The notes under the pieces are model-generated. The model was not told where the DNA came from, did not search any database, and was given only the letters and a program-made list of their open reading frames with translations. Source: Erythrobacter sp. (lineage in GTDB: Bacteria; Pseudomonadota; Alphaproteobacteria; Sphingomonadales; Sphingomonadaceae). From it: 64,000 bases of DNA. Where the stretch lies: NCBI RefSeq assembly GCF_011765465.1, contig NZ_CP050265.1, positions 124,001 through 188,000 on the forward strand, read 5' to 3'. Every line of letters begins with the position of its first letter. Within the stretch, counting starts at the first letter, position 1. This document shows positions 9,601 to 17,900 of this stretch, piece by piece. The position numbers and the translations under genes are program-made.

Positions 9601-10266
9601 GTAGCGCGTCTCGGCCGCATAGGCGCTGAAGCCCAGCGGGTCGGTGAGCGCGGCTATGTCGCGGTAGTCGGGCTCGGCTGCGACCACGACGCCGTAGACG
9701 AGGTAGATCACGAGAAAGCCGACCACAGCGACATAGGAATAGAGCATCGAGCGAGTCATCGTCGCCACCGCGAAGAACAGCGCGCTCAGCAGGAACACGG
9801 TCGGCAGGGCGTAGAGAAGGTAGGCTTCGCCATACCAGGCGAGATTGTTCGGCCCGACCGTCTCCGGGTCGATCCAGGGCATCGTCGAACCCAGCAGGAT
9901 CGCCGCCGGCACGACGAGGAAGGCGAGCAGCGCCGCGCCCGCCGCGCCGGTGAAGCGGCCGATCAGGTAGGCGAATTTCGTCACCTGCGTCGAACGCACG
10001 ATCGGCCCGAAGCCGCTGTCGTCGTCGCGCACCACGACATTGGCGACGAAGGCGGTGGTCACGAACATGAAGAACAGCGTGAGGACGAGCTGCGTCTCGA
10101 TGATCGCGACCGGCGCATTGACGTTCACGTTGCCGCCGCTGCCGATCTGGATGTCCTCCGACGCGGTCGCGCCGAAGGTCAGCAGGAAGAAGATGACGAG
10201 CGCCGCCCAGAAGACGGGATTGCGCAGCTGGTAGCGCAGCTCGAACAGCGCGATCTTGCCGAACAT
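6667..10266 (-). CDS. ABC transporter permease fused to an M1-family aminopeptidase domain
   Basis: A 1199-residue two-part protein. The N-terminal ~640 residues are an ABC-2 type permease with two sets of membrane spans separated by a basic cytoplasmic stretch (ARKARKLARKAEKLA). The C-terminal part (about 680-1199) is an extracytoplasmic M1 metallopeptidase with the zinc motif HEMAH (His938, Glu939, His942). A glutamate in ILVETL is the likely third ligand, one residue farther away than the usual 18-residue spacing. The start at 10266 has a GAGGAGG ribosome site 8 bases upstream; the frame is open further upstream but only as antisense of the ATPase gene. The partner ATPase gene precedes it by 13 bases. 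This fusion occurs in other bacteria; its substrate is unknown. Peptide export coupled to trimming, or self-processing, is inference. Confidence 0.9.
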   Translation of the reverse strand: MFGKIALFELRYQLRNPVFWAALVIFFLLTFGATASEDIQIGSGGNVNVNAPVAIIETQLVLTLFFMFVTTAFVANVVVRDDDSGFGPIVRSTQVTKFAYLIGRFTGAAGAALLAFLVVPAAILLGSTMPWIDPETVGPNNLAWYGEAYLLYALPTVFLLSALFFAVATMTRSMLYSYVAVVGFLVIYLVYGVVVAAEPDYRDIAALTDPLGFSAYAAETRYWTAAESNSQMPPLTATILANRALALLLGLAAVALAYWRFTFAERGISARKARKLARKAEKLAATKPRTVAALPASRPQKASFARLAKTTRFEIGQVVRSPAFIVLLALGLFNSIAALAFGGDLYGTPPIPATFALIPVLEGSFTLFPLIIAIYYGGELVWRDRDRKFHEVIDATSLPGWAYMVPKTIAVALVLFATLLISVAGAVAVQAANGYFNFEFGKYLAWYVAPGTADLVLIAVLSVFVQALSPNKYVGWGIMALYLVASITLSNLGFDHPLILYGRTGFSPVSDMNGVAVGGELGWWMRLYWGGFALLLAVLAHLLWRRGTETRLAPRMSRLPARAMSGAGALGLAGLLTASATGAFLYNQMNVENEYASRDDGEARLAEYEKKYLRYETLKQPSLTDVALTIDIFPKERRMEAKGRYTMVNDTGAPVETLHVRLPDEETELLEVNVPGAVLESDDEEFQYRIYRFETPLAPGDEARLTFASRRWHKALSTTGYGTRLVKNGTFLDNGEFAPMLGMSRQGLLSDRATRRRYGLEPELRPAPLEDESARERNYVGNVDWVMSDITISTAADQVPIAPGTKISDKVEGDRRIARFRSSAPILAFFSVQSAGYEIASRDLPDFGDDGLRLEVYHDPQHPYNVERMLDAMEASLGYYAANFGPYQFDHARIIEFPGYASFAQAFAGTMPWSERLGFIADLADPGEIDYVTYIAAHEMAHQYWAHQLISADQQGGTILVETLAQYSALMVMKDLYGEDQMRRFLKYELDNYLGSRGSEAIEELPLERVENQGYIHYRKGSVVMYLLQDRLGENRVNAMLAGLLDRYRFKSQPYASSRDLVDGFFSLARDEEERGLVRDLLQKITIYDLKADKAVVRELADGRFETVLTVEATKFYADGEGRESEAPLADRIEVGLFTERPGTGEFAQENVIAMERRPVKSGRQDIRIVTDRRPEWVGIDPYNKYVDRNSDDNLVEPG

Positions 10267-10279
10267 GGATTGCGCCTCC

Positions 10280-11179
10280 TCAGGCCGCTTGCGCTGCGCC
10301 GGGTTCGTCGCGGCGGGTCGCGGCCAGGGTCGAGAAATAGACGTCCTCCAGCCCGCCGGGCGCCTGTTCGAAGCCGTCGCCCGGGTCGGTGGGCGAGAGG
10401 ATGTGGATGATCGTGCGCCCCGCGAAGAGGCGGGTCGAGATGACTTCGTACATCTTCCGGTAGGCGCCCAGTTCGCCGCGCTCGATGGTCTTGGCCCAGA
10501 TCGTACCGCGCGCCTTGTCGATGAGATCTTTCGGCGCACCCTCGAGCCGGATCGCCCCGTTCACCAGCACCGCCATGCGCGGGCACAGGTCGGCGACGTC
10601 CTCGACGATGTGGGTGGACAGGATCACGACGACATTCTCGCCGATCTCGGCCAGGAGATTGAGGAAGCGGTTGCGCTCTTCCGGGTCGAGCCCGGCGGTC
10701 GGTTCGTCGACGATGATGAGGTCGGGATTGCCGATCAGCGCCTGCGCGATGCCGAAGCGCTGGCGCATCCCTCCCGAAAAGCCCGCGATCGCCTTTTTGC
10801 GAACGTCCCACAGGTTGACCTGCGCGAGCAGCGTCTCGACCGTGTCGCGCCGTTCGGCCTTGCCAGCGATGCCTTTAAGCACCGCCATGTGATCGAGCAT
10901 ATCATAGGCCGAAACGCGCGGGTAGACGCCGAAATCCTGCGGCAGGTAGCCGAGGCGCTTCCTCAGTTCCTCCGGCTGCTCAAGCACGTCGAGGCCGTCG
11001 AAGACGATGCTGCCCGAAGTCGGCGTCTGCAGCGTCGCGACCGTGCGCATCAGGGTCGACTTGCCCGCGCCGTTGGGGCCGAGCAATCCGTACATCCCCT
11101 TGGGGATCGAAAGCGTCACATCGTCGAGCGCCCGCGTCCCGTTGGGATAGACGTGGCTGACACCGCTGAGTTCGAGCAT
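10280..11179 (-). CDS. ABC transporter ATP-binding protein
   Basis: A 299-residue ATPase that powers the permease-aminopeptidase encoded next. Walker A is GPNGAGKST, the Q-loop lies in YLPQDFG, the signature is FSGGMRQR, Walker B is LIIVDEPTAGLDP, and the switch histidine is in LSTHIVED. The start at 11179 has an AGGAGG site at good spacing; the reading frame extends upstream but without coding character. It resembles the ABC-2 drug/antibiotic exporter ATPases. The signature and the 'LGYLPQDFGVYP' stretch are typical of ATPases paired with such fused permeases. Confidence 0.95.
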   Translation of the reverse strand: MLELSGVSHVYPNGTRALDDVTLSIPKGMYGLLGPNGAGKSTLMRTVATLQTPTSGSIVFDGLDVLEQPEELRKRLGYLPQDFGVYPRVSAYDMLDHMAVLKGIAGKAERRDTVETLLAQVNLWDVRKKAIAGFSGGMRQRFGIAQALIGNPDLIIVDEPTAGLDPEERNRFLNLLAEIGENVVVILSTHIVEDVADLCPRMAVLVNGAIRLEGAPKDLIDKARGTIWAKTIERGELGAYRKMYEVISTRLFAGRTIIHILSPTDPGDGFEQAPGGLEDVYFSTLAATRRDEPGAAQAA

Positions 11180-11298
11180 GGAACCGATTCCTCCTGTTGG
11201 CGTGGAGGCTAGCGGGTGTGTTGCCGTTGTAAAGCACCAAAGTGCACCGCCTCTGCGAAGCGGCAAATCTTATCGATGAACGATATGGTGGCGGCGGA

Positions 11299-14200
11299 TC
11301 AGACCGTCATCGACGTGCCGCGATAGATCCGTGCGCGATAGCGCGAATCCTGCGCATCCGGCAGCGGCGCGCCGACCAGCAGCACGGCGCGGGTGAAGCG
11401 CTTGAGTTCCTCGGCGTGTTCTTGCTCGTCGCGCGGTTCCTCGCTGCGGACCCGTCGGGTGAGGTTGATCTGGTTGACCGGCACATCGTGCACCAGCCGC
11501 TCGTTCTCGACCGCGAGCGTCGCGGTGAAGGCATGGAGGCTGGTCTTGACGAAATTGGCGAAGGCGAAATCGGCCCCGTCGCTGCCATAGGGCACGTCGG
11601 GCGACACGAGGACGAGCTGGCAACCGTCATAGAGCGAAGCCTTGCGCGCGATGCGGTAATGGCGGGTGATCTGGTCCTCCACCATGCGCGCGAAATCCTT
11701 GGTCGGGAGGACCTTGCCGCCGTCGAGCAGGGTTTCGGGCAGCGGCTCGGGCGGCATCGAGACGATCGTTGTCGGGCGGCCCCATTTGGACAGCGCCTCG
11801 TCCATCGCCTGCTCGATCGCATCGCCCGCGACAAGGACGTGGAGCGAGTCCTCGGAAATGTCCTTCGGCAAGAGGTCGCGCACCGCCTTTTCGCGGGCCT
11901 TGTTGCCGGTGACGAGGACGCAGTGGGCGACCTTGCAGTCCTCGATCATCACTCGGATGGTCTCGGCGACATAGTCGGCGAGATGCCCGCCCATGATCCA
12001 CACCGTCTTGCCGGCCATCTGCTCGATCCGCTCGGGCTTGGGGCTGCCGAACATCTCGCGCTCGGTGTTCGAGCGTTCCACCCGCAGGCCGCCTGAAGGC
12101 ATGAAGGTCTCGCCCGAAACCGCCCGGTCGGCGAGGAAGAAGACCGTGGCCTGCGCGACTTCGGCCTCGGTCGGCATGGCGCCGAGATGGAGCTGCGAGG
12201 TCACGCCCTTGCCGACCCCTTCGGCGACCTTGTCGACCTGCGCCTGCGGGAGGAAGGGCTTGTCCGCGGGAGGGACCAGCTTGAGCCAGGTCGCGCCGCC
12301 CGGCTCGGTGTACTGGCTCCATTCATTGGACCCGATCAGCATCCCGCCCAGTTGCAGGCGCACCAGCAGGCGCTGAGCCATGCCTTCGGTGAGGAGGTAC
12401 TGGTCCCAGGTGCACACACCGTCGCCCTGCGCGGCGAATTCGAGTGCCAGCTTGCGCAGCGCCTCGGGTGCCTCGGCATCGTGCGAGAGCGTGCTCGCCG
12501 AATTGCGCGACAGGCGGATGAGGATCTTCTCGGCATCGCCGCCTCCGCGAATCGCCTCGATGACGGCCTCGTAGACCGCGTTCAGCCGCTTGTTCTCGAG
12601 GATCAGCTTCGCCCGGCGCTGGAACAGGCCGGGCTTGCCGCCCGTGCCCGACAGCCGGTCGCCGTCCACCGGGCCGGGGGCGATGGCGTTGAGCTGGATC
12701 TCCGGGCCGAGATAGGCCGAGAAATTCTCGACGATCGAGCGCTGCCCCGCCTTGGAAAGTCCGTAGTCGGCGCGGTTGGGATAGGCGACCGCGAGGAATT
12801 TCTCGCCACCGAAATAGGACGAGACATTGAGCACGTAGCCCGAGCCCTGCTCCTTCATCAGCGGGACGACGCGGCTCATCAGGTGGTAGTTGGAGACGAG
12901 GTTCGCATCGAGCGTGAAGCGCCACGCGTCGGGCTCCATGTCGACCACCATGTCCTCCGCGCCCGCGACCCCGGCATTGTTGATGAGATAGTCGATCCGC
13001 CCGAATTCCTCGAGCGTCGCGTCGATCGCCTTGTCGAGCGATGCGAAGTCGCTGACGTCGACATCGGCCATGATCTTCACCCGGCGCTCGACCCCGGCAA
13101 AGCCGATGTCCTGCAATTCGCCGACGATCCGCTCGCGCGCGGCGACCAGCTCGCTTTCGCGCCGGGCGACCATCATCACCTTCGCGCCCGCCAGCGCGAG
13201 CAGGCGCGCGACCTGTCCGCCGATCCCAGCGGAGCCCCCGGTGATGAAGGCGACCTTGCCGAGATGGAGGCCGGTGATGTTCTCGGCGAACCCGACCATC
13301 GCGCGTCGCGCGCCCGTCTCCTCGGCGATCGAGGCGGGGAGCTTGAGGTCGATCTCGGCGATGCGTTGTTCGCGGAACAGGACGCGGGTGGCATGGCCCG
13401 CGGCGAAGCGGATGTTTTCGGCTTCGGCATTGGTGTGGCGCACGATCTGGTTCGACCACACGGCATGGCCGGTCTCGCCATTGCCGGCCTGCACCTCTTC
13501 CTCGTTGCGCCAGATGCGGATCAGCTGGGTGATCCCGGCTGACAGCACGCGGGCGAAGGAATTGCCGGCAGCATCGCCCGGATTGGTCATGAAGACGCAG
13601 CGCGGCGGGGAGGGCATATCGGCATGGGCGCGCCAATATCGCGCGAGGCTGCGCGCGGTGGCGATCGCGCCGACCAGCTCGACCTCCATGAACTTGGCGA
13701 CCGTCGCATCGTCCGCGCCGAGCAGCGGCCCGGCGAAATGTCCGGCCGGCTTGACCGGCAGCACGATCGCTCCGGTGATCGGCCCGCCAGCGTCCTGCTC
13801 GAACGCCGCGAGCGCCTCTTCCATTGCGTCCGGCTCGGACCGGGCGAAGCGGGTGACGGTCAGTTCCTCGCCGATCCCTTGCGCCTTCAGCCGCGCCTTG
13901 GCCTGCGCGACGTCTGCGTTGCGGGCAAGGCCGAGCCGCACTTTCGCGCCCGCGCCGACCAGCACCTTCGCGCTTTCGAGCGCCTCGTCCCACTCTTCGC
14001 CCGCAGCGATGAAGATCGCGAGGCCCGCGCCGTCCAAAGAACGCATCGAGGGTCGCGTCATGTAGGTCGAGGAGGAATTGCGGTTCGCCGAAAGGCCGTG
14101 GGTGACGTCGATCTCTTCGCCGGTGATGCCGCCCGATTCCTCGCTGGCAAGGAACAGGCAGGCGCCCGCGATGTCCGCTGGCGCGGGCAGGGGCTTGCCG

Positions 14201-14958
14201 TCGAGCTTGCCCCCCACCGGCCGGGTCAGCGCCATGCGCCCGGTGAAGTAATCCGCCGTGGTGTTTTCCGACTGTCCCTGCACCTTGTCCATGGCTGCGA
14301 AGACGGTGCGGATGCGGTCGCTCTCGATGGGACCGGGAAAGACCGTGTTCACGCGGATCCCGCGGGGGCCCAATTCCTGCGCGAGTTGGCGCGAGAGCGC
14401 GTTGAGCGCCGCCTTGGGGACGACATAGGCGGTGCGCCCGTAATAGCGGGTGTGCGAAAAGATGGTCGAGATGTTCACCATCGCGCCGCCCGTGGGCATC
14501 ATCGGCGCCGCGATCCGCGCGAGGTTCCACGTCACGCCGAGCAGGTTCTTCATCGCATCGCCGGCTGTCTCGCTTTCGCCCGCGGCCTCCATTTCCTCTT
14601 TCGAGAAAGGCACGTTGTGGAGCGGTTGCTTGGGCCCGGCCGAGCCTGCGTTGTTGATGAGGATGTCGATGCGCCCGTAGTCGGCCTTGATCCGCTTGAA
14701 CGCGGCACGGATCGAATCCGGGTCGGCCCCGTCGAGCACGGCGGTGTCGATCCGCTCGGGTGCCACTCCGGTGTCTGCGATGAGCTTCTCGCGCGCTTCC
14801 TTGATGCGCCCCTCGGTCCGGCCTGTCATGATGACGAAGGCCCCTTCGCGGGCGAAGGCGCGGCAGATTTCGCTGCCCAGATTGCCCGCGGCGCCCGTCA
14901 CCAGCGCGATCCGGTTCGCAAGCCGGCCCTTCTTTCCCTCACCCTCGGTCTTGCTCAC
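11299..14958 (-). CDS. mcr: Bifunctional malonyl-CoA reductase (3-hydroxypropionate forming)
   Basis: 1219 residues, the same length as I recall for the Chloroflexus aurantiacus enzyme, with two fused short-chain dehydrogenase halves. The N-terminal half (to about residue 550; TGAAGNLG near residue 21, catalytic Tyr178/Lys182 in YVVPKAALN) reduces malonate semialdehyde to 3-hydroxypropionate. The C-terminal half (TGGSAGIGG from Thr573, Tyr732/Lys736 in YGLSKAG) reduces malonyl-CoA to the semialdehyde. Both steps use NADPH in characterised enzymes, including one from Porphyrobacter. The start is a GTG at 14958 overlapping the pcs stop codon by 4 bases, so the two genes form one translationally coupled operon. 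No terminator with a U-tract follows it. Confidence 0.96.
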   Translation of the reverse strand: MSKTEGEGKKGRLANRIALVTGAAGNLGSEICRAFAREGAFVIMTGRTEGRIKEAREKLIADTGVAPERIDTAVLDGADPDSIRAAFKRIKADYGRIDILINNAGSAGPKQPLHNVPFSKEEMEAAGESETAGDAMKNLLGVTWNLARIAAPMMPTGGAMVNISTIFSHTRYYGRTAYVVPKAALNALSRQLAQELGPRGIRVNTVFPGPIESDRIRTVFAAMDKVQGQSENTTADYFTGRMALTRPVGGKLDGKPLPAPADIAGACLFLASEESGGITGEEIDVTHGLSANRNSSSTYMTRPSMRSLDGAGLAIFIAAGEEWDEALESAKVLVGAGAKVRLGLARNADVAQAKARLKAQGIGEELTVTRFARSEPDAMEEALAAFEQDAGGPITGAIVLPVKPAGHFAGPLLGADDATVAKFMEVELVGAIATARSLARYWRAHADMPSPPRCVFMTNPGDAAGNSFARVLSAGITQLIRIWRNEEEVQAGNGETGHAVWSNQIVRHTNAEAENIRFAAGHATRVLFREQRIAEIDLKLPASIAEETGARRAMVGFAENITGLHLGKVAFITGGSAGIGGQVARLLALAGAKVMMVARRESELVAARERIVGELQDIGFAGVERRVKIMADVDVSDFASLDKAIDATLEEFGRIDYLINNAGVAGAEDMVVDMEPDAWRFTLDANLVSNYHLMSRVVPLMKEQGSGYVLNVSSYFGGEKFLAVAYPNRADYGLSKAGQRSIVENFSAYLGPEIQLNAIAPGPVDGDRLSGTGGKPGLFQRRAKLILENKRLNAVYEAVIEAIRGGGDAEKILIRLSRNSASTLSHDAEAPEALRKLALEFAAQGDGVCTWDQYLLTEGMAQRLLVRLQLGGMLIGSNEWSQYTEPGGATWLKLVPPADKPFLPQAQVDKVAEGVGKGVTSQLHLGAMPTEAEVAQATVFFLADRAVSGETFMPSGGLRVERSNTEREMFGSPKPERIEQMAGKTVWIMGGHLADYVAETIRVMIEDCKVAHCVLVTGNKAREKAVRDLLPKDISEDSLHVLVAGDAIEQAMDEALSKWGRPTTIVSMPPEPLPETLLDGGKVLPTKDFARMVEDQITRHYRIARKASLYDGCQLVLVSPDVPYGSDGADFAFANFVKTSLHAFTATLAVENERLVHDVPVNQINLTRRVRSEEPRDEQEHAEELKRFTRAVLLVGAPLPDAQDSRYRARIYRGTSMTV

Positions 14959-17900
14959 GCATTGTCTCCGTTATTGGGGCCGGCAGCACTCGCCGCAGCC
15001 CAGTATTCGAGCAGTTCGTTCTTTGTCCTGAGTCCGGTCGCGGGCAGCGCGTGGTTGACCACGTAGGTCGCGCCCGAATGGCGGTTGTCCCACATCGACT
15101 GGTGCGCTTGCGGGAGACCCTCCCATTCGACGAGCGTCGGCTCGGTCACGTCGAGGAGCCCCGCCGCAACCATCTCGTTCATCACCGTCACCTCGTGCGC
15201 GTTGCACAGGTGGGTGCCGAAGATTTCCGCGGTCGGCATATAGATGCGCCGCTGGCGGGTCCACACCTGCGGGGCGTAGAAGGTGTAGCGCTTGCCGCTC
15301 ATGTCCTCGGCATAGACCACGCGCCCGCCGAAGGGTTTGACCAGCGAGGTCGAGACGCCGAGCGTGTCCTGCACCGCGCGCTCGATCACGAGGTCGGGCA
15401 CGCCGCGCGGGTTTCCGGGCGAGCGCAGCAGCTTGCCGATCGCGGTGCCGAAGGGCTTCAGGGTGTTCTGCTGGTAGGCGCGCACGCCCGCCTTGAAGTT
15501 CTCGATGTCCTCGCGCGCGTCGGGCAGGCGCGGGAGAGTGTCGGGCCAGTCGAAATCGGCGTCGCGTCGCTTCAGCCCCTCGATGCTGACGATCCCCTCG
15601 ACCGCGTCCTCGAGGCCCAATGATTGCAGGAATTCGCGCTGCCCGTCGGTCGTGGTGACGATCACCATGCGCACCTTGAACAGGCGCGCCGCCTCGATCA
15701 TCTCAAGACCTTTCTCGTCCGCGAGTGACCGGCTTTTCGGCCCGTAATAGAGCAGCACGGATTCCCCGCCGCGCAGCCCGGCGCGCTCCATGATCTCCTC
15801 CGGCCGCACCTCGCCGCCCTTGCCCATGAAGCTGAAGTGATAGCCCGAAGAAGCGCCGTAGAAGGCGAGCCGGCCCCCTTCGGCAAGGAGCTGGAAACTG
15901 CGCGGGAAAGCCCGCTCGCCCGCGTGACTGACGACGAAATCGGCGAGCTTGCCGTCGTTGATCGCGCGGTACTGGTCGAGCAGCGCCTCGCCCTGTTGCT
16001 CCCATGCCTTGGCCGCTTCCGGGTCGTCCGGGACGGGGGTGAAGCAATCCGCGATGGCCGGGTCCTTGCGGTTGATGGCGCCGACAGCACCCTGCGCCTT
16101 CACGAACTCCGCCCGATCCTCGCTCGAGACGAGGCCCGTCGCGGCAAGCCCGGTGCGGATTGAGGACTTGAGCGCGTCGAGCCCAGTCCCTGTCGCCGAG
16201 CCTTCGACGAAGATCGTCTTTCCCGGCGTGATCTGCAGCGTCGTGAACAGGCAGCGCGTCACCGTGCCGAGATTGAGCGTATAGGCCCCCGCCTGTTCGA
16301 GCGTGAGGTCGGCCGGGGGCTTGTGCAGTTGCGGCCCCTGCACGGTCAGGAACTGCGCGTGGCTTCCGGTCTTCGTTTCGTAGCCCTGGATCGAGAAACC
16401 CGCATACATCGGGTCCTCGCCCGCCGTTGGCGAAAGCAGGTCGCTTGTCCCCGAATAGACCGCGACGAGATCGCCGATATTGAGCCGGCCCTGTTCCTTC
16501 AATTCGCTTCCGAGGCCGACCACCAGCGCGAGCCCGCCCGAGCCGGTCACCTGCACGTCCTCGTCATGCGCGTCGAAGGGGGAGACGGGAATGCCGGTCA
16601 GCGCCCAGATGTCGTTGAAATTGACCTCGGAGGTGAGGAGGTAGATCAGCGCCTCGTTCGCGCGCGGTTTCGGGGTCTTCACGACGAGTTCGCGCTCATG
16701 CCGTGCAGGCGGGCCGAAGCGCGGCGCGCCGGTGTCGGGATCGCGCGCGATGCCGAAAGCGAGTTGGAAAGGCGGGATCGCGGTGACGCCCGGATAGAAG
16801 GGCGCGCCCATCGGGAGCAGGTCGCCGCTCTCGATCAGGCGGGCCTTCCTCTCCTCGTGCTCATCATAGACCCACACCCCGTCGCGGCGGACGGGAAGGG
16901 GCGGGCTCTGCTTGTCCATGAATTGCTGGATGCCGCGCTTGCCGCCCTCGGGGTCCATGATCGCCTCGGCAAAGCGTTCCGCCTCGCGGCGGAGCCCGGC
17001 GTCCATGCCGTTCGTCCAGCCCTCGCGCACCGCGTCGAGCGCGCGCTCCCCGGCGCGATCGCGTCCGGCCCATGCGAGCTGGCGAAGGATGCGCTGGAGG
17101 AAGTCGTCCTCGAGCACTGCGTCGAGGTCGATCCCGGAGGGCCCCCGCCATTCCTCGGTCGCGGCCTTGCGTGCGGCGAAAGCCTGCCCCAGCACACTGT
17201 CCTGCGGCGAAGCCACATATTCGCGCACCATCGCGTGCGCGCGGGAAAGGGCATCGTCCGCGTCTTCGACAAGCCGGTCGATCGCGCCCAGCGCCAACGC
17301 CTTTTCCGCATCCACCGCGCGCCCGCCGAGGATCATCTCGAGCGCGTCGCGCAGCCCCTCCTCGCCCCGCCGGTCGGCGAGCAGGCGCGGCAGGCGCTGG
17401 GTGCCGCCATAACCCGGCAGAAGGCGCAGGTTGATCTCCGGCTGGCCGAAACGCGCGCGCGGCTCGGCGACGCGGTAATGACAGGCGAGTGCGAATTCCA
17501 TCCCGCCGCCGAGCGCCACGCCCTGGATCGCGGCGATGCACGGCTTGCCCATCGTCTCGATCGTGTGGAAGGCGAGCTGCGCGTTGTCGGGAAGGGCTTT
17601 CGCTTCGTCGGCGCTGTTCACCTCTTCGAGCATCTGGCGGATGTCCGCGCCCGCGACGAAGCTTGCCGTGCCCGCGCCGGTGAAGACGCAGGCGACCACG
17701 TCGTCCTTCCTCGCAAGGTGTTCCGCGATGATGACCAGTTCGTCGAGCGCGCGCTCGTTGAGCGCGTTGACCGGCGGGTTGGCGACCGTGACCGTGGCGA
17801 CCCGCTTGCCCGGAGCCACCGTGTTGTACTGGACGGTGAAGAAGCGATAGCGCTCGAACAGCGACTGGCTGTCGGAGAGGTCCTGCCGCCGCTTCCACGC

